A stretch of 64,000 bases of DNA, taken from the NCBI RefSeq assembly GCF_023715345.1, contig NZ_JAMBNY010000007.1, positions 1-64,000 of the forward strand, given 5' to 3'. This DNA is from Paenibacillus camelliae (GTDB lineage Bacteria > Bacillota > Bacilli > Paenibacillales > Paenibacillaceae). The translations under genes and the position numbers were made by a program. The notes beneath the pieces were generated by a model. It was not told where the DNA came from. It did not search any database and saw nothing but the letters and a program-made list of their open reading frames with translations. Positions within the stretch are counted from its first letter, which is position 1, and every line of letters starts with the position of its first letter. This document shows positions 18,020 to 26,415 of this stretch, piece after piece.

Positions 18020-19069
18020 TTGAAAATAAAAAAATTGCCGTTGCTGCTGTCCAAGCTTCTACTGTCCGTGCTACTGCTATTTACCTTGATACCGATTATG
18101 GCACATGCTGAGAATAACTCCTCATTTACATTAAATAGCTCCGCCAGCAATGCAATAGTTGGCGAAGAAGTAGTAGTATCGGTCGAAGGCGATAGCACGA
18201 AAAACGTTTTTGGATATGAGCTTCGTCTATCCTACGACCCTAACATATTGAAATTTAGTCAAGCGTCCACGACTTGGGATGGCTTTACGGTCCCTCCGAT
18301 TGTTGAGGACGGGATAATAATATTCGCTCATACTAAGGTTGGCGATACCTTAGGCGAAAATGGAAAAATGCATTTTGCCTCGTTAAAATTCAAAGCTATT
18401 GGACAAGGCGAAGCTCTCGTTCAATTAACGCGAGTGAAACTGGTTGACCGAGATGGTAGCAGCATCACATCTGAGCCAGCTTTAATAGCGAAGCTTAGTA
18501 TATCGACGAACTATATAGATACGGAAGGTCACTGGGCCGAGGAAAGCATTAACAGAGCAACCGCGAAGGGATGGGTGAAGGGCTACCCAGATGGGAGATT
18601 CGCTCCAGACAAAGAGGTTACTCGTGCAGAATTTATTACTATGCTTTCTCGTGCACTGGCATTGCCAGCTTCCTCTGAAGGAGCACAAACGTTCAAGGAT
18701 GATGCACAAATTCCACCGTTTGCAAAAGCTCACGTATCGCAAGCAGTTGCTGCTGGATTGGTGAAAGGATATGATGACGCAACGTTCAGACCTTCTCAAT
18801 GGATCAACCGCGCTGAGATGACGGTCGTGCTCATGCGTGCAATAGGCTATGAAGACACGAAGGATTCGATTTCTGCGCTTACGTATGATGATGTGGACCA
18901 AATTCCAGATTGGGCATACCCGGCCATTGCAGCAGCTACAGATATAGGTATAGCTAAGGGAAGGGGCAACAACAAATTTGCACCAGGCGGATACTCAACT
19001 AGAGCTGAAGCTGTTACCTTGCTTTTGAGAATAGTGGACCACATTGCTTCAACATCCAAGGTTAATTAG
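18020..19069 (+). CDS. Cohesin-SLH cell-surface scaffold-like protein
   Basis: A 349-residue exported protein with a signal peptide (about 1-30, ending AHA), one cohesin-like domain (about 33-160; NAIVGEEVVVSVEG, YELRLSYDPNILKF) and three C-terminal SLH domains (about 167-349) that should anchor it to the wall. Cohesin plus SLH is the arrangement of anchoring scaffoldins in cellulosome-forming clostridia. Here the natural partner would be the dockerin of the esterase encoded 98 bases upstream. The start is a TTG at 18020 with AAGGGAG upstream; no ATG fits the signal peptide. The cohesin could alternatively be only a structural spacer, since binding specificity cannot be read by eye. Confidence 0.82.
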   Translation: MKIKKLPLLLSKLLLSVLLLFTLIPIMAHAENNSSFTLNSSASNAIVGEEVVVSVEGDSTKNVFGYELRLSYDPNILKFSQASTTWDGFTVPPIVEDGIIIFAHTKVGDTLGENGKMHFASLKFKAIGQGEALVQLTRVKLVDRDGSSITSEPALIAKLSISTNYIDTEGHWAEESINRATAKGWVKGYPDGRFAPDKEVTRAEFITMLSRALALPASSEGAQTFKDDAQIPPFAKAHVSQAVAAGLVKGYDDATFRPSQWINRAEMTVVLMRAIGYEDTKDSISALTYDDVDQIPDWAYPAIAAATDIGIAKGRGNNKFAPGGYSTRAEAVTLLLRIVDHIASTSKVN

Positions 19070-19081
19070 AATACTGAAAAC

Positions 19082-19110
19082 AAAAAGCTCAAGCTTATCT
19101 TGAGCTTTTT
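19082..19110 (+). terminator. Rho-independent terminator after the cohesin-SLH gene
   Basis: AAAAAGCTCAAG and CTTGAGCTTTTT form a perfect 12-bp stem with a five-base loop, 12 bases past the stop codon. Confidence 0.9.
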
Positions 19111-19215
19111 GCATATCTTTATGACAAAATATTAATTTGACTACCATTCAAAACCTCCTCATTATAATAGAATGTCTACAGCTCAGACAGTGTGTTATTG
19201 CAATGGGAGGCAGCT

Positions 19216-21366
19216 ATGAATAAACATAGAAAAGATCATTTACATAAAAAAGAGGGAAGACGCCGCGGACCATCCGGCATCTTTAGGCTGATGAAGCGAT
19301 TCCGAATATTGATCATCGCGATGGTGCTCTTATTTTTGTCACTAGTAGCAATCGGGGCTAATTGGATTCATTCGCTTGATATCGCTAAGCTAGCTGTACC
19401 AATAGCGGCTCCGACACAGTTCATCGATCGATACGGTGAGGTCAGCTCCGAGGTCACCACTGCTAAGATCGATTATGTGTCTATCGATCAAGTTCCGCAA
19501 CATCTTCAGCAGGCCATCGTCGCAGTAGAAGATAAAAGATATTATGATCATACCGGAGTGGACGTCTTCGGCATTATTCGCGCAGCCTTTCGTAACGTGA
19601 AGGAAGGCGGTGCGGTACAAGGCGGAAGCACGATTACCCAGCAGCTTGCTAAGAATGTCTTTTTAACAGGTGAAAAAACGTTTTCCCGTAAGATGACAGA
19701 AGCTGCCTATGCAATTAAGATCGAGACACTTTATGATAAGGACCAAATTCTCGAAATGTACCTGAATCAAATTTATTTCGGTGAGGGTCAGTGGGGAGTG
19801 CAAAGAGCAGCCAAGCGGTACTTCGGCAAGCAAACGGAGAACTTGACGTTGGCAGAGAGCGCACTGCTTGCAGCATTACCAAAAGCTCCAACCCGATATT
19901 CTCCGCTTAGGAATAAGGAGCTCGCTTTGGAGCGACGCAATCTCGTGCTTGGTCTAATGAAGGCTGAAGGCTTTATCACTGAAACCGAATATCAGCACGC
20001 CAAGGCAGAACCGATTCAAGTGCTCGAGGAAATTCCACAGGAGCAGCTTAACCATTTGCTCGGTCAATATGCATCCTATATGGATGAAGTGATTGATGAG
20101 GCCATTCGTTTGTATGGATTTACCGAGCGTCAGCTGTTAGCTGGAGATCTGCTTATCTACACGGAGCTGGATCCAGTCGTTCAGAACGCCATGGAAGCAA
20201 CGTACCGCAATGATGCGCTGTTCCCAGAAAGTGCATCCGATCAGCTGCTGCAGAGCGGAGCCGTCATCTTGGATCCATCGACTGGGGGGATACGCGGAAT
20301 CGTCGGACAGCGAGGAGAGCATACCTTCCGCGGCTTCAATCATGCTACTCAGCTGGTGAGGCAGCCTGGGTCAGTATTTAAGCCGTTAAGTGTGTACGCA
20401 CCCGCCTTGGAATTAGGCTACGATAAGCATTCACGGCTGTATGATGGCCCATTAGATATTCAAGGCTACCGTCCCAAAAATGTAGATAACCGTACGTTAG
20501 GGGAAGTATCGCTTCAAGAGGCGGTTACTTATTCCAGAAATATTCCGGCCGTATGGCTGTTGAACGAAATTGGACTTCAAAGCGGGATAGAGTTTGTGGA
20601 GAAGCTCGGTATCCCGCTAGTCGAGGAAGATCGTAATTTAAGCTTGGCGCTTGGCGGGTTATCGCAAGGGGTGTCTCCACTTCACATGGCACAGGGCTAT
20701 AGCGTGTTCCCTAATCTTGGCGAACAGATTCAAGCGCATACGATTACGAAAATTACAACGGTGGACGGACAGGTTTTAGCTGAGGCTGAGCACCAACCGG
20801 TTGCGGTTATGTCTCCAGAAAACGCTTATGCGATGACGGAGATGCTGCAAGATGTAATAAGAGAAGGTACAGGAAAGAATGCCGCACTCAATCGTCCGAT
20901 GGCTGGGAAAACAGGAACGACGCAGCTTCCGCGAATCGAACAGTTCGAAGGCATAGTTGGCGGTGCTAAGGATGCATGGTTTGTCGGCTATACGCCTGAG
21001 CTTGTAGGGGCGGTTTGGCTAGGCTATGATCAGACGGATCGCGAGCATTATTTAACAACATCCGGCGGGCAGTACCCGGCTTTAATTTTCCGAGAAATGA
21101 TGTCCCTTGCGTTACAGGACGTACCTATATCTGAGTTTACACGGCCTACAATCGAGAAAGCGAAAGACAATGCAGGTCCTATATTTGGGGAAAAGGGAAA
21201 CAAAAAAGGGGAAGAGAAGAAGAAAAAAGAGGAGGAGAAAAAGAAGAAAGAGAAAGAGAAAGAAAAAGAGAAAGAGAAGAAGAAGCGGGAAGAGGAAAGA
21301 AAGAAGAAGAAGGAAGAGAACAAGAAGCGTGAAGAAGAGAGAAAGAAAAGGCATGATGATGATTAA
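19216..21366 (+). CDS. Class A penicillin-binding protein (PBP1A family)
   Basis: A 716-residue bifunctional peptidoglycan synthase. A basic cytoplasmic tail and one membrane helix (about 26-48) precede a GT51 glycosyltransferase domain (about 75-250; catalytic Glu105 in VAVEDKRYYDH; GGSTITQQLAKN). The transpeptidase domain (about 320-640) has Ser386-x-x-Lys389, an SRN-type motif and KTGTT (Lys565). It polymerises and cross-links lipid II outside the membrane. The ATG at 19216 is chosen over a GTG at 19192 because GGGAGGC lies six bases before it. The last 60-65 residues are almost only Lys, Glu and Arg, an extracellular charged tail that may form a single long helix; it is encoded by a nearly pure purine tract. 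Confidence 0.92.
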   Translation: MNKHRKDHLHKKEGRRRGPSGIFRLMKRFRILIIAMVLLFLSLVAIGANWIHSLDIAKLAVPIAAPTQFIDRYGEVSSEVTTAKIDYVSIDQVPQHLQQAIVAVEDKRYYDHTGVDVFGIIRAAFRNVKEGGAVQGGSTITQQLAKNVFLTGEKTFSRKMTEAAYAIKIETLYDKDQILEMYLNQIYFGEGQWGVQRAAKRYFGKQTENLTLAESALLAALPKAPTRYSPLRNKELALERRNLVLGLMKAEGFITETEYQHAKAEPIQVLEEIPQEQLNHLLGQYASYMDEVIDEAIRLYGFTERQLLAGDLLIYTELDPVVQNAMEATYRNDALFPESASDQLLQSGAVILDPSTGGIRGIVGQRGEHTFRGFNHATQLVRQPGSVFKPLSVYAPALELGYDKHSRLYDGPLDIQGYRPKNVDNRTLGEVSLQEAVTYSRNIPAVWLLNEIGLQSGIEFVEKLGIPLVEEDRNLSLALGGLSQGVSPLHMAQGYSVFPNLGEQIQAHTITKITTVDGQVLAEAEHQPVAVMSPENAYAMTEMLQDVIREGTGKNAALNRPMAGKTGTTQLPRIEQFEGIVGGAKDAWFVGYTPELVGAVWLGYDQTDREHYLTTSGGQYPALIFREMMSLALQDVPISEFTRPTIEKAKDNAGPIFGEKGNKKGEEKKKKEEEKKKKEKEKEKEKEKKKREEERKKKKEENKKREEERKKRHDDD
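21195..21352 (+). repeat. Polypurine tract encoding a Lys/Glu/Arg tail
   Basis: About 155 bases consist almost entirely of A and G on the plus strand, with imperfect GAAAGA or AAGAAGAAG units. They encode the C-terminal charged tail of the PBP. Such tracts are prone to slippage and can adopt triplex structures. Confidence 0.8.
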
Positions 21367-21571
21367 GCACACTGTCGGTGTAAAGTCATCTGCGGCATTA
21401 CCCTCTATAAGCGAATGTCTACGAGCATGTACCTTGCTCACAGGGATAAGCTGAGGGTTACAGTGGTCGAGATAAGGCTTACAATAGGTTGTGCTGAAGG
21501 TTTACATTAGCTTGGACGATTGGTATATTAAACGTTAATCGGTAAAACTAATATAGAAATGAGGTCTGAAA

Positions 21572-22081
21572 ATGGATGTGAAATTCCCAATTGGAAAGCT
21601 GCAGGTTCCTGACAAGGTGACGCAACAAAATGTTCAGGAGTGGCTCCAGCAAATCGGTTCCTATACCCATCGATTGAGAGAGGCTGTAGATTCATTAGAT
21701 GCAGAACAATTGAACAAAACCTATCGCGAGGGTGCATGGACCGTTCGTCAGCTTGTGCATCACATTGCAGATTCTCAGTTAAATATGTATCAGCGCTTGA
21801 AATTAGCTCTAACGGATGATAACCCAACCGTACCTGCATTTGATGAAGAGAAGTGGGTGTTGTTACCGGATAACGAGCTTCCTGTTGAAAGCTCTATCCG
21901 AATGCTTGAGGGGATTAACGAGCGTGTCGTTGCGCTAGGGAAAACGTTGACTGAGGAGCATCTGGAGCGTGTGTTTACGCACCAAACGAACGGTCAGATC
22001 AAAGTAGCTACAAAGGTTGCAAAGCTAGCTTGGCATGAGGAGCATCACTTAGCTCATATAAACCTTGCTTTGTCAAAATAA
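21572..22081 (+). CDS. DinB/YfiT-family bacillithiol transferase-like protein
   Basis: A 169-residue soluble protein of the DinB-like four-helix bundle fold. It starts like B. subtilis YfiT/BstA (PIGKLQVPDKVT) and has the metal ligands of that family: a His in VHHIADSQLNMY near residue 66 and the C-terminal HEEHHLAHI pair. Family members coordinate zinc or nickel and transfer bacillithiol to electrophiles such as antibiotics, a detoxification role. The region before it (21367-21571) holds no other gene. GAGGTCTG precedes the ATG. Confidence 0.82.
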   Translation: MDVKFPIGKLQVPDKVTQQNVQEWLQQIGSYTHRLREAVDSLDAEQLNKTYREGAWTVRQLVHHIADSQLNMYQRLKLALTDDNPTVPAFDEEKWVLLPDNELPVESSIRMLEGINERVVALGKTLTEEHLERVFTHQTNGQIKVATKVAKLAWHEEHHLAHINLALSK

Positions 22082-22239
22082 TCAGTCCTTGTATATAGAA
22101 GTAGCTTGCCCGATTCCATTAGCCATACGTTTGTAAAACTAGTGCGGTTTAGCAGATGTGGTACAGGTAGTAAAAGGCTGGGAAGCTCTTGAAAGTGCAA
22201 AGTCATGCGTGTTATCATATTTGTAATTACAAGCAGACT

Positions 22240-22280
22240 AAATAGACCGATTCCTTTGCCGGGGCGGTCTATTTGTATTT
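22240..22280 (+). terminator. Terminator-like hairpin upstream of dus
   Basis: AAATAGACCG (22240-22249) pairs perfectly with CGGTCTATTT (22265-22274) and is followed by GTATTT. It probably ends the BstA-like transcript. Confidence 0.65.
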
Positions 22281-22313
22281 AATATAATCAAATCGAGAGG
22301 ATATGAGCTAAGG

Positions 22314-23303
22314 GTGATAGAGATAGATAAGAAAGATAATTTTTGGCGTAATTTACCGAAACCATTTTTCGTCCTTGCACCGATGGAGGATGTGACGGAC
22401 GTAGTGTTTCGTCATGTCGTAAGTCAGGCGGGTAGACCGGATGTGTTCTTTACGGAATTTACGAATACGGAGAGCTACTGTCACCCAGATGGGATCAAAA
22501 GTGTGCGTGGGCGTCTGACATTTACAGAGGATGAACAGCCAATTGTTGCGCATATATGGGGAGATAAGCCCGAATATTTCAGTCAAATGAGCATCGGAAT
22601 GGCAGAGATGGGCTTTAAAGGAATAGATATTAATATGGGCTGCCCAGTTCCAAATGTCGCGTCAAGAGGGAAGGGTAGTGGCCTGATTCTTCGTCCAGAC
22701 ATTGCAGCAGATATTATTCAAGCAGCAAAAGCGGGTGGACTGCCTGTTAGCGTGAAAACTAGACTTGGATTCTCCGAGGTAGATGAGTGGCGAGAGTGGT
22801 TAACTCATATATTCAAGCAAGATATTGTGAACCTTTCTATTCATTTGCGTACAACGAAGGAAATGAGTAAAGTGGAAGCGCATTGGGAGCTGATTCCGGA
22901 AATTAAAAAACTGCGTGATGAAGTTGCACCACATACGCTGCTAACTATTAATGGGGATATTCCTGATCGCGAAACCGGGCTAAAGCTTGCAGAGCAGTAT
23001 GGTGTAGACGGCATAATGATTGGACGCGGAATATTTAGTAATCCGTTCGCTTTTGAGAAGGAGCCAAAGCAGCACAGTCCGAAGGAGCATCTGGAGCTTC
23101 TAAAGCTGCATCTTGATCTTCATGATCAATATATCGAGGAGCTGCCACGTGCAATGTCAGGGCTTCAGCGCTTTTTCAAAATTTATGTGAAAGGCTTCCG
23201 CGGCGCTAGTGAGCTAAGACATCAAATGATGAGCACAAAGTCTACGGATGAAGTTCGCGCATTGATTAAAAGCGCTGAAGATCATATGGATGATCTCACA
23301 TAG
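22314..23303 (+). CDS. dus: tRNA-dihydrouridine synthase
   Basis: A 329-residue flavoenzyme of the Dus family, which reduces uridines in tRNA with NADPH and FMN. Seen are the N-terminal [10 protein letters not shown], the [19 protein letters not shown] catalytic-cysteine loop (Cys near residue 108), KTRLGF near 155, and the FMN-phosphate binding ITINGD and [10 protein letters not shown] segments near 225 and 240, followed by the C-terminal helical domain. The GTG start at 22314 is a compromise: GAGAGG lies 13 bases upstream and no ATG precedes the conserved region. The gene appears to stand alone between two hairpins. Confidence 0.88.
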   Translation: MIEIDKKDNFWRNLPKPFFVLAPMEDVTDVVFRHVVSQAGRPDVFFTEFTNTESYCHPDGIKSVRGRLTFTEDEQPIVAHIWGDKPEYFSQMSIGMAEMGFKGIDINMGCPVPNVASRGKGSGLILRPDIAADIIQAAKAGGLPVSVKTRLGFSEVDEWREWLTHIFKQDIVNLSIHLRTTKEMSKVEAHWELIPEIKKLRDEVAPHTLLTINGDIPDRETGLKLAEQYGVDGIMIGRGIFSNPFAFEKEPKQHSPKEHLELLKLHLDLHDQYIEELPRAMSGLQRFFKIYVKGFRGASELRHQMMSTKSTDEVRALIKSAEDHMDDLT

Positions 23304-23349
23304 CAGAAGGACAAGCCTAATGAAGCTGAGAAGGTTTGTTGTGAAGAGA

Positions 23350-23384
23350 AAGTAGAGGGGCGATGGCCTCTCTACTTTTTTTTT
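23350..23384 (+). terminator. Rho-independent terminator after dus
   Basis: AAGTAGAGGGGC and GCCTCTCTACTT pair with one bulge and are followed by a run of eight or nine T. Confidence 0.8.
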
Positions 23385-23527
23385 CTGAGTGCTGCCAAGG
23401 GGGATGCACTATTGCAAGGTAACCGTCCTGCTAGTTACTATTTACAACTATAATAGGTAATGGTAATATATTACATAATTTGGCTATTTAAATGTAAGCT
23501 GACGAATCTAAAGAAGAAGGTAATGGC

Positions 23528-24349
23528 ATGGAGCTCATATCTGTAAAATTAATATTTTTATTTTTGTTTATTTTTATTATCCATTCGGTAGAAACACTTG
23601 CTTACGCTGCAAGGTTGTCAGGTGCAAGAGTTAAAATGATCGCTTCTGCTTTATCTCTCTTCAACATTATGGTTGTCGTTTCGCGTCTTGCGAATATGAT
23701 GCAACAGCCTTTCACTGGCAGTCTGATCGATAAGGCCCCCCAAGAAAATACCCTAGAGTTTGTAGAAGCACAATTTAGAGTGCTTATCAGTGCATCAACG
23801 GTTGGAACATTATTTGGAATGCTTCTATTTCCTACTTTTATCGCTTTGTTTTCAAGAGCAATCATACATTTATCCGAGGAAAAAGGCTCTGTTCATTCAT
23901 TAATGAAAAAGATATTTTCTCTACAGTACGTAAAACGTGCCATCACTCATTTCAGTTTGCCTAAGTTTTCATATTTACAGGATACGAAAATGAAGGATAT
24001 ACCGATCAAGCTGTTTTGCGTAAATATGGTCATCACATCCATATATACAATCGGTGTATTATCCGCATTATATGCATCATTATTAGCCCCTGAGAGAGCT
24101 TCTACAGCAACAATGGCATCCGGTTTAATTAACGGTATCGCAACGATACTATTAGTGATATTAATTGACCCCAAAATATCTGTATTAGCAGACGATGTTG
24201 CTAATGAAAGAGGGAGCTATAATAAACTCAAAAGCATGTCACTGATGATGGTAACGTCACGGTTATTAGGTACTTTACTTGCTCAATTGTTGTTCATATG
24301 GGGTGCGAAATACATAGCCTGGTTAACGAAGTTTATTGTTTTGCTTTAA
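23528..24349 (+). CDS. amj: Lipid II flippase, Amj family
   Basis: A 273-residue integral membrane protein with about six hydrophobic helices. The opening FIIHSVETLAYAARLSGAR, the SLFNIMVVVSRLANMMQQP stretch and the length match the Amj/YdaH (formerly DUF2837) family, which in B. subtilis moves lipid II across the membrane as an alternative to MurJ. AAGAAGGTAATGG precedes the ATG. The gene is alone in its unit. In B. subtilis amj responds to cell-envelope stress; no operator could be identified here. Confidence 0.8.
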   Translation: MELISVKLIFLFLFIFIIHSVETLAYAARLSGARVKMIASALSLFNIMVVVSRLANMMQQPFTGSLIDKAPQENTLEFVEAQFRVLISASTVGTLFGMLLFPTFIALFSRAIIHLSEEKGSVHSLMKKIFSLQYVKRAITHFSLPKFSYLQDTKMKDIPIKLFCVNMVITSIYTIGVLSALYASLLAPERASTATMASGLINGIATILLVILIDPKISVLADDVANERGSYNKLKSMSLMMVTSRLLGTLLAQLLFIWGAKYIAWLTKFIVLL

Positions 24350-24441
24350 TTCTATTGAACAGGGTTTTATGAATGATTACTGTATATGGAATATGCTAAT
24401 AATGATGAACAGCAGAGGATAGTTACGGTGGAGGGAACAAT

Positions 24442-24927
24442 TTGCAGATTAGAAAAGCAGCATTAGGTGATATTGACATCATCATGTCCATATACGACTA
24501 CGCGAGAAGTTTTATGAAGGAGCAGGGCAATCCGGATCAATGGGGCGATGACTACCCTGAACGAGTGCTTATTGAGGACGACATTAGTCAGGAGAAGCTC
24601 TATGTCTGCATCGATGAGGAGAAGGTTGTTGGCGTGTTCTATTATGCTCAAGAGGAAGACCCGACCTATGAGGTCATTAAAGGCGGTGCATGGCTGAACA
24701 ATGAGCCTTATGGAGTCATCCATCGCATTGCTTCAGCAGAAGGCTCGCGAGGGGTTGCAACGTTTTGCTTAGATTGGGCATTTGAGCATACGGGCAATAT
24801 TAGAATTGATACACATGTTCAAAACATACCGATGCAAAGTTTACTAAAGAAATTAGGTTATGTGTATTGTGGAGAAATCGTGCTTGATGATGGGACATCG
24901 AGAATTGCATTCCAGAAGGTACGCTGA
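24442..24927 (+). CDS. GNAT-family N-acetyltransferase
   Basis: A 161-residue protein with the GNAT fold: an N-terminal IRKAALGDIDIIMSIYDYAR helix region, a central beta sheet, the acetyl-CoA-binding stretch IHRIASAEGSRGVATFCLDWAF (about 93-114, abbreviated) and a final IRIDTHVQNIPMQSLLKKLGYVYCG motif (abbreviated). The substrate is unknown. It starts with TTG at 24442, supported by GTGGAGGG seven bases upstream. A terminator follows at 24972. Confidence 0.85.
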   Translation: MQIRKAALGDIDIIMSIYDYARSFMKEQGNPDQWGDDYPERVLIEDDISQEKLYVCIDEEKVVGVFYYAQEEDPTYEVIKGGAWLNNEPYGVIHRIASAEGSRGVATFCLDWAFEHTGNIRIDTHVQNIPMQSLLKKLGYVYCGEIVLDDGTSRIAFQKVR

Positions 24928-24971
24928 ACTGACCTAAGTCCATATAATGCAGCCATAGTGATGGATAATCA

Positions 24972-24999
24972 GAGTGAGCGCAAGAGCTCACTCTTTTTT
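24972..24999 (+). terminator. Rho-independent terminator after the GNAT gene
   Basis: GAGTGAGC and GCTCACTC flank a short loop and are followed by six T residues. Confidence 0.88.
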
Positions 25000-25071
25000 G
25001 TGTCCAATGTGAATTGCTTGTACAGGTTACTCATCATATGTCGATCAGCAATATGTACACGAAAATTTAAT

Positions 25072-25086
25072 TCGTAATATTTACGA
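25072..25086. promoter_or_regulatory. Upstream Zur box
   Basis: TCGTAATATTTACGA is a perfect inverted repeat (TCGTAA/TTACGA) with a three-base centre. It matches the Bacillus Zur consensus (TCGTAATnATTACGA) except in the centre. It lies seven bases before the -35 element of the zinT-like gene. Confidence 0.75.
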
Positions 25087-25092
25087 TTAGTA

Positions 25093-25121
25093 TTGACATT
25101 TAAATAGTCACTGCTTATTAT
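25093..25121 (+). promoter_or_regulatory. Sigma-A promoter of the ZinT-like gene
   Basis: A consensus TTGACA (25093-25098) and TATTAT (25116-25121) are separated by 17 bases. The promoter is framed by two Zur boxes, so it should be on only when zinc is scarce. Confidence 0.82.
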
Positions 25122-25126
25122 ATAAA

Positions 25127-25141
25127 ACGTAATCATTACGA
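25127..25141. promoter_or_regulatory. Downstream Zur box
   Basis: ACGTAATCATTACGA contains the perfect palindrome CGTAATCATTACG (25128-25140), the core of the Bacillales Zur operator. It covers the region around the transcription start, a position expected to block polymerase. Confidence 0.82.
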
Positions 25142-25161
25142 TTAATGGAGAGGAGCTTATT

Positions 25162-25980
25162 ATGAAAAAGACAATGATGTGGGCAAGTATCGTAGCGTTA
25201 AGTGTCCTGCTAATGGCGTGCCAGTCTAAGGATGTAGAACAGGAGGGTACGAACAACCTGGTGACGGCACAGCAAAGTTCTGATAGTCACAACCATACGC
25301 ACAACGAAGATGACGGTCATGATCATAAGCACGATGAGGAAGGTGGACATAGCCATAACCACACTCACGATGAGGAAGATGGACATAGCCATGCGCATGA
25401 CCACAACGATGACGGGCACAGTCATGCTCATGACGAAGAACTAGATCAAATTTATGCAGGTTATTTTGAAGATAGCCAGATTAAGGATCGTGAGCTATCA
25501 GACTGGGCGGGAGACTGGCAATCTGTCTACCCTTATCTCTTAGACGGCACTTTAGATGAAGTGTTTGAACACAAGGCAGCACACAGCGATTCGATGTCTG
25601 CTGAGGAATATAAGGAGTATTATGACACTGGCTATAAAACAACGGTTGATCGGATTGTCATAGACGGTAATCAAGTGACCTTTTATGACGGAGAGCAAGC
25701 TAGCACTGGTGAATATGTTAGTGACGGGTATGAAATCTTGACCTATGAAAAAGGAAATGGTGGCGTTCGCTTTATTTTCAAATTAGCTGAGCCTGCAGAA
25801 GGTGTGCCGACCTATATTCAATTCAGTGACCATAGCATTTACCCGACGAAAGCGGGACACTATCACCTGTACTGGGGAGATAACCGCGCTGCTTTGCTAG
25901 AGGAATTGGTAAACTGGCCGACGTATTATCCTACAGCAATGGACGGTCATACGATTGCTCAAGAGATGATGGCACATTAA
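25162..25980 (+). CDS. zinT: Zinc-binding lipoprotein of the ZinT family
   Basis: A 272-residue lipoprotein. The signal peptide ends in LMAC (Cys20). A His/Asp-rich stretch (about 40-93) made of HNHTH, HDHKHDEE and HSHAHD units is followed by the ZinT/YodA domain (about 95-272; SDWAGDWQSVYPYL, then AEEYKEYYDTGYKTTVDRI, abbreviated, and a C-terminal HYHLYWG with HTIAQEMMAH). ZinT domains bind zinc and pass it to a ZnuA/AdcA importer; the His-rich part probably acts as a metal sponge. The gene is controlled by a promoter between two Zur boxes. No importer genes lie beside it. Confidence 0.88.
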   Translation: MKKTMMWASIVALSVLLMACQSKDVEQEGTNNLVTAQQSSDSHNHTHNEDDGHDHKHDEEGGHSHNHTHDEEDGHSHAHDHNDDGHSHAHDEELDQIYAGYFEDSQIKDRELSDWAGDWQSVYPYLLDGTLDEVFEHKAAHSDSMSAEEYKEYYDTGYKTTVDRIVIDGNQVTFYDGEQASTGEYVSDGYEILTYEKGNGGVRFIFKLAEPAEGVPTYIQFSDHSIYPTKAGHYHLYWGDNRAALLEELVNWPTYYPTAMDGHTIAQEMMAH

Positions 25981-26415
25981 TTTAAATTAAGGCGTCTTGC
26001 AGCTACATAAGAATGGCATTCAAGGCATGCCTGATACTAAAAACGAGATAGAGAAAAAAGAGATATAGCTTCGAAATAGAATTGAAACCGTATCGTATAC
26101 TGAGTATTTAACTAAGACCCACCCAGCATGATGCAAGGTGGGTCTTAGTAGCTTTGGATTTAGTTAGAATTAAATTGATGACAATAACTATTCATACATA
26201 AAACTTGTCTTAACAGAATACTGTTGTACTATATCTACTGTCATACAATTTTCAACTTATGTCATCGTTTTCAGAAGAGGTGATCATGTATAGCGAATGA
26301 AGAAAATGAACGCGCGAACAATCACTCATGAAGCGAATGAAAAGGAGGCGTAGCTAGCCAGATGTGAAAGCACATGCAGTATTATGGAAAAGTAAAAATT
26401 GAAGGAGACGAAAGC
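25981..26415. other. Intergenic region with a hairpin
   Basis: No gene was seen in these 435 bases. TAAGACCCACC and GGTGGGTCTTA at about 26113-26148 form an 11-bp stem with a loop of roughly 14 bases and a weak T tail, probably the end of the zinT transcript. GAAGGAGACG before 26416 is the next ribosome binding site. Confidence 0.5.

Noticed and set aside
21048..21441. Phe/Ser/Leu-rich minus-strand frames and an Arg/Lys-rich plus-strand frame
   Set aside because: They are frame shadows of the purine-rich end of the PBP gene.
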